Source of the DNA: an uncultured Bacilli bacterium
GTDB taxonomy: Bacteria > Bacillota_I > Bacilli_A > RF39 > UBA660
NCBI GenBank assembly: GCA_947626035.1
Contig: CANQQR010000009.1
Location: 1 to 32,085 of the forward strand
Length of the DNA: 32,085 bases
Direction of reading: 5' to 3'
The notes below the pieces were generated by a model. That model did not search any database. It had not been told where the DNA came from and was given only the letters and a program-made list of their open reading frames with translations. The position numbers and the translations under genes were made by a program. Shown piece by piece: positions 30,071 to 32,085 of the stretch (the stretch's first letter is position 1; each line of letters opens with the position of its first letter).

Positions 30071-32085
30071 TTAGTTTTCTTTTGCATCGCATGAACTATC
30101 TGAAGTGACTTCATATGGGTCACCAGCGGTACCGCTACCAGATAACTGAACACAAGATTTCAGAGAAATTACTGGACGCACGACGCGATTCGACGCGTTG
30201 TCGGACGAGTAGTGCAAGTAACCAGCGAAGCTAGAACCGCCCACAAAAAACACGGACGCGTTGTTACTTTTGAAGTGACACGGACTCATTGTCCACCACC
30301 AGTTCAATCCGGTTGAGCTTCCTCCGGAAGCGTTCCTATAGTAGTAAGCACTATCGTTGTTAGTTCCATAGAAGCCTCCTGCAAACACTACTTCGTCTGC
30401 GGTCATTAAACCTATTGGCTTTGTTAGAGCACCGTTACCACCAGAAGCTTGACTTACACTAAACATATCTTTCTTTCTCTCTGCGTCAGGTGAGTCAAAA
30501 TTTGCTTTTCCATCTCCACCTACGCCACATTTGAATGATGGATGATTTTTTGTATTATCTGCTTTATTTGTTACGAATTTTCTATAGCCATTATAATACA
30601 TTGTTCCACTTGATGCCCATTCTGATGTTTTTTCTCCATATGTGCTTCTATCATTACAATATATTGCTGTTTTACTTATGTATTTATCATAACTTTGTAA
30701 GTTACTTGTATACCATTTTTCTAATTCTGTCATTATTGGACTTGGTGTTGCATTTCCTCTTATTGCAGATAATGTACTTCCTGTACTATATTTAAAACCT
30801 ACATACGCTGTGTTATTATAGTTACTTGCATTGTATGCAAATCTTCCATTACTTCCAATACTACCACTATTCATTATATAAGCATCTGACCCTGCCGTAC
30901 TAGTCCCCGCATATAAGAGCCTTATACTTTCGTCTTCGTTTAATCTTATTATTCTCCAGTATTTATTCGCAAAATGTACCCAGTTATCGGTAGCATTTCC
31001 TGCATAATAATATACTGTCTTTCCACCCTCAGTATAATTTCCATCTTCATAATATTTAGAAGAAGCTGATACTACTGTTCCAAAACTTCCATCTGCCCTC
31101 TTTCCTACATTCTTAAATATTTCATCAAATTTTGCTAAAGCCTTACTCTTAGCTAATACTGCATTAAATGTACAAGTTACATCACTTGATATTCCTGATA
31201 CTGTTAATGTGGAATTATTACTGTTATAACTTGCTGTTGCTCCTAGACATGATGGATTAACACCATCAAATGTATAACCATCATTTGCTTTTACTCCTGT
31301 AAATGTTGTTGAACCATTTGTTAGTGTACTAGTATAATGCGTTGCTCCACCTATTCCATTTCCTACTGTTAATACTACTTTCGGTAATAATTTTCCTGTT
31401 AATGTACATGTATTATCTCTATTTATTTCTGTTACTTTTACTGTGTTATTACTTCCAAATGCTGCTTTTGCTCCATTATCGCATGTTATTTTTTGACTTT
31501 CAAATGTATAATTTGTTTTTGGTGTTACTCCTTCAAATGTTAATTCTCCTCCTGTTAATGCATTTGATACCTTTGTGTCACTTCCTGTTCCATTTCCTAC
31601 TGTTAATTTTACTGTTGGTAGTTTTCCTATTTTAAATGTACATACTGTTTCTCCTGTTATTCCATTTACTGTTACTGTTGGCAAATTATATGTTGCTTTT
31701 GCATTTCCTGTACATGTTACTTCTTTAAATTGATAACCTGACTTTACTGTTACATTAAATGTTGTTGTTCCTATTCTTCCTATTACTTTATTGGTTGGTG
31801 TTCCTAGGTTTGCTCCATCTGTTGGTTCTGCAACTATTGATACTGAATAACCTCTTTTAAAGTCTACTGTACATGTTGATGGCCCTTGTTTTCCATTTGT
31901 TACTTCTATATTTTCATTCTTCCATGTTGCTTCTACCCCATTTGTACATTTCACACTACTAAATATATATTCATCTACTGATGGTAATGTTGGTTGTTCT
32001 ATTCCTTCTATTGTGTATTTTACTAGTATTACTTTCCCTTTACTATATATTCTATATGGGTCTTCTTTTGTTCCACTTCCTGTTA
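30071..32085 (-). CDS. Large cysteine-repeat surface protein with C-terminal lectin-like domain, 5' end outside the window
   Basis: The frame is open to the window edge (at least 670 aa seen; N-terminus missing). The visible N-terminal part has at least four modules of about 70-85 residues, each with a Cys pair and the pattern GYxF..(V/I).C..(N/G)A.A.........(V)...I....TCTF. A central domain (around FANKYWRIIRLNEDESIRLLYAG and GLMTADEVVFAGGFYG) leads to a C-terminal WWWTMSP...VRPVISLKS region of the C-type-lectin/formylglycine-enzyme-like sort seen in gut Firmicutes surface proteins. G-S-G-T-x2-DPY appears twice, near the window edge and near the stop. Function: probably adhesion or ligand binding. 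The last part differs sharply in base composition (next entry). Confidence 0.85.
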   Translation of the reverse strand, partial: TGSGTKEDPYRIYSKGKVILVKYTIEGIEQPTLPSVDEYIFSSVKCTNGVEATWKNENIEVTNGKQGPSTCTVDFKRGYSVSIVAEPTDGANLGTPTNKVIGRIGTTTFNVTVKSGYQFKEVTCTGNAKATYNLPTVTVNGITGETVCTFKIGKLPTVKLTVGNGTGSDTKVSNALTGGELTFEGVTPKTNYTFESQKITCDNGAKAAFGSNNTVKVTEINRDNTCTLTGKLLPKVVLTVGNGIGGATHYTSTLTNGSTTFTGVKANDGYTFDGVNPSCLGATASYNSNNSTLTVSGISSDVTCTFNAVLAKSKALAKFDEIFKNVGKRADGSFGTVVSASSKYYEDGNYTEGGKTVYYYAGNATDNWVHFANKYWRIIRLNEDESIRLLYAGTSTAGSDAYIMNSGSIGSNGRFAYNASNYNNTAYVGFKYSTGSTLSAIRGNATPSPIMTELEKWYTSNLQSYDKYISKTAIYCNDRSTYGEKTSEWASSGTMYYNGYRKFVTNKADNTKNHPSFKCGVGGDGKANFDSPDAERKKDMFSVSQASGGNGALTKPIGLMTADEVVFAGGFYGTNNDSAYYYRNASGGSSTGLNWWWTMSPCHFKSNNASVFFVGGSSFAGYLHYSSDNASNRVVRPVISLKSCVQLSGSGTAGDPYEVTSDSSCDAKEN
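30168..30336 (-). other. Candidate DGR variable region at the 3' end of the surface-protein gene
   Basis: GC content jumps here: 35 of 60 bases at 30181-30240 against 14 of 60 at 30541-30600 in the same gene. In coding sense, about 24 of some 65 codons around this segment end in C, and all are of the type reachable from AAC by changing adenines (AAC, TAC, CAC, GAC, TCC, AGC, GGC, CGC, GTC, ACC, TTC), in a genome that otherwise prefers A/T-ending codons. The segment runs from about NWWWTMSP to VRPVISLKS, the usual place of a variable region in lectin-fold DGR targets. No template repeat or reverse transcriptase is in the window. Confidence 0.55.

Noticed and set aside
30071-32085. DGR template repeat or reverse transcriptase inside the window
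   Set aside because: I looked for a second copy of the GC-rich patch on both strands and for a reverse-transcriptase frame near it and found neither; the DGR claim therefore rests on the variable-region signature only.

Overview
The window is AT-rich, low-GC Gram-positive DNA with strong AGGAGG-type ribosome binding sites, TGG used for Trp (standard code), and a full endospore toolkit (pro-sigma-K, SpoIVFA, SpoIVFB, SpoIIP, GPR) next to conserved housekeeping genes. Gene content and the short, mostly leftward, tightly packed operons suggest an uncultured spore-forming Bacilli/Erysipelotrichia lineage of the RF39 or Mollicutes-neighbour type. That placement is inference; no 16S gene is present.

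Layout. 76-4755: heat-shock operon hrcA-grpE-dnaK-dnaJ (minus strand) behind a consensus sigma-A promoter flanked by two CIRCE-like repressor sites. 4769-8251: operon with a VbhA-like antitoxin, a Fic protein, asnS and two unknown genes. 8300-9347: rplU-prp-rpmA with an L21 leader. 9375-16597: accessory stretch with a DUF4143-type ATPase, a secreted streptogrisin-like protease, a truncated FtsX-like permease fragment and a large repeat lipoprotein. 16601-20703: sporulation stretch with a candidate 25-residue SpoVM-like peptide (absent from ordinary ORF lists), spoIVFB, spoIVFA, a short IMPACT-family gene, a YqxA-position gene, spoIIP and gpr. 20691-21951: rpsT and a transglutaminase-like gene on the plus strand. 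21937-27451: obgE-yqeG-yqeH-mutL-miaA operon (minus). 27480-29745: an unrecognised 474-aa protein with a tandem duplication, divergent from sigK. 29747-32085: a small XRE regulator and the 3' part of a large surface protein.

How they work together. SpoIVFA and SpoIVFB are the regulator and intramembrane protease that cleave pro-sigma-K; the sigK gene here keeps a hydrophobic pro-sequence with a Ser-Tyr junction like the B. subtilis cleavage site. gpr has a sigma-G-consensus promoter and spoIVFA a sigma-E-consensus -10. Thus mother-cell and forespore programmes are both represented within 13 kb.

Most notable points: (1) the C-terminus of the surface protein carries a GC-rich patch dense in NNC codons, as expected of a diversity-generating retroelement variable region, though no reverse transcriptase or template repeat is in the window; (2) the SpoVM-like peptide; (3) four genes lack a Shine-Dalgarno and have a -10-like hexamer exactly 6 nt before the start, suggesting leaderless mRNAs; (4) terminators embedded in coding 3' ends; (5) a doubled CIRCE arrangement.
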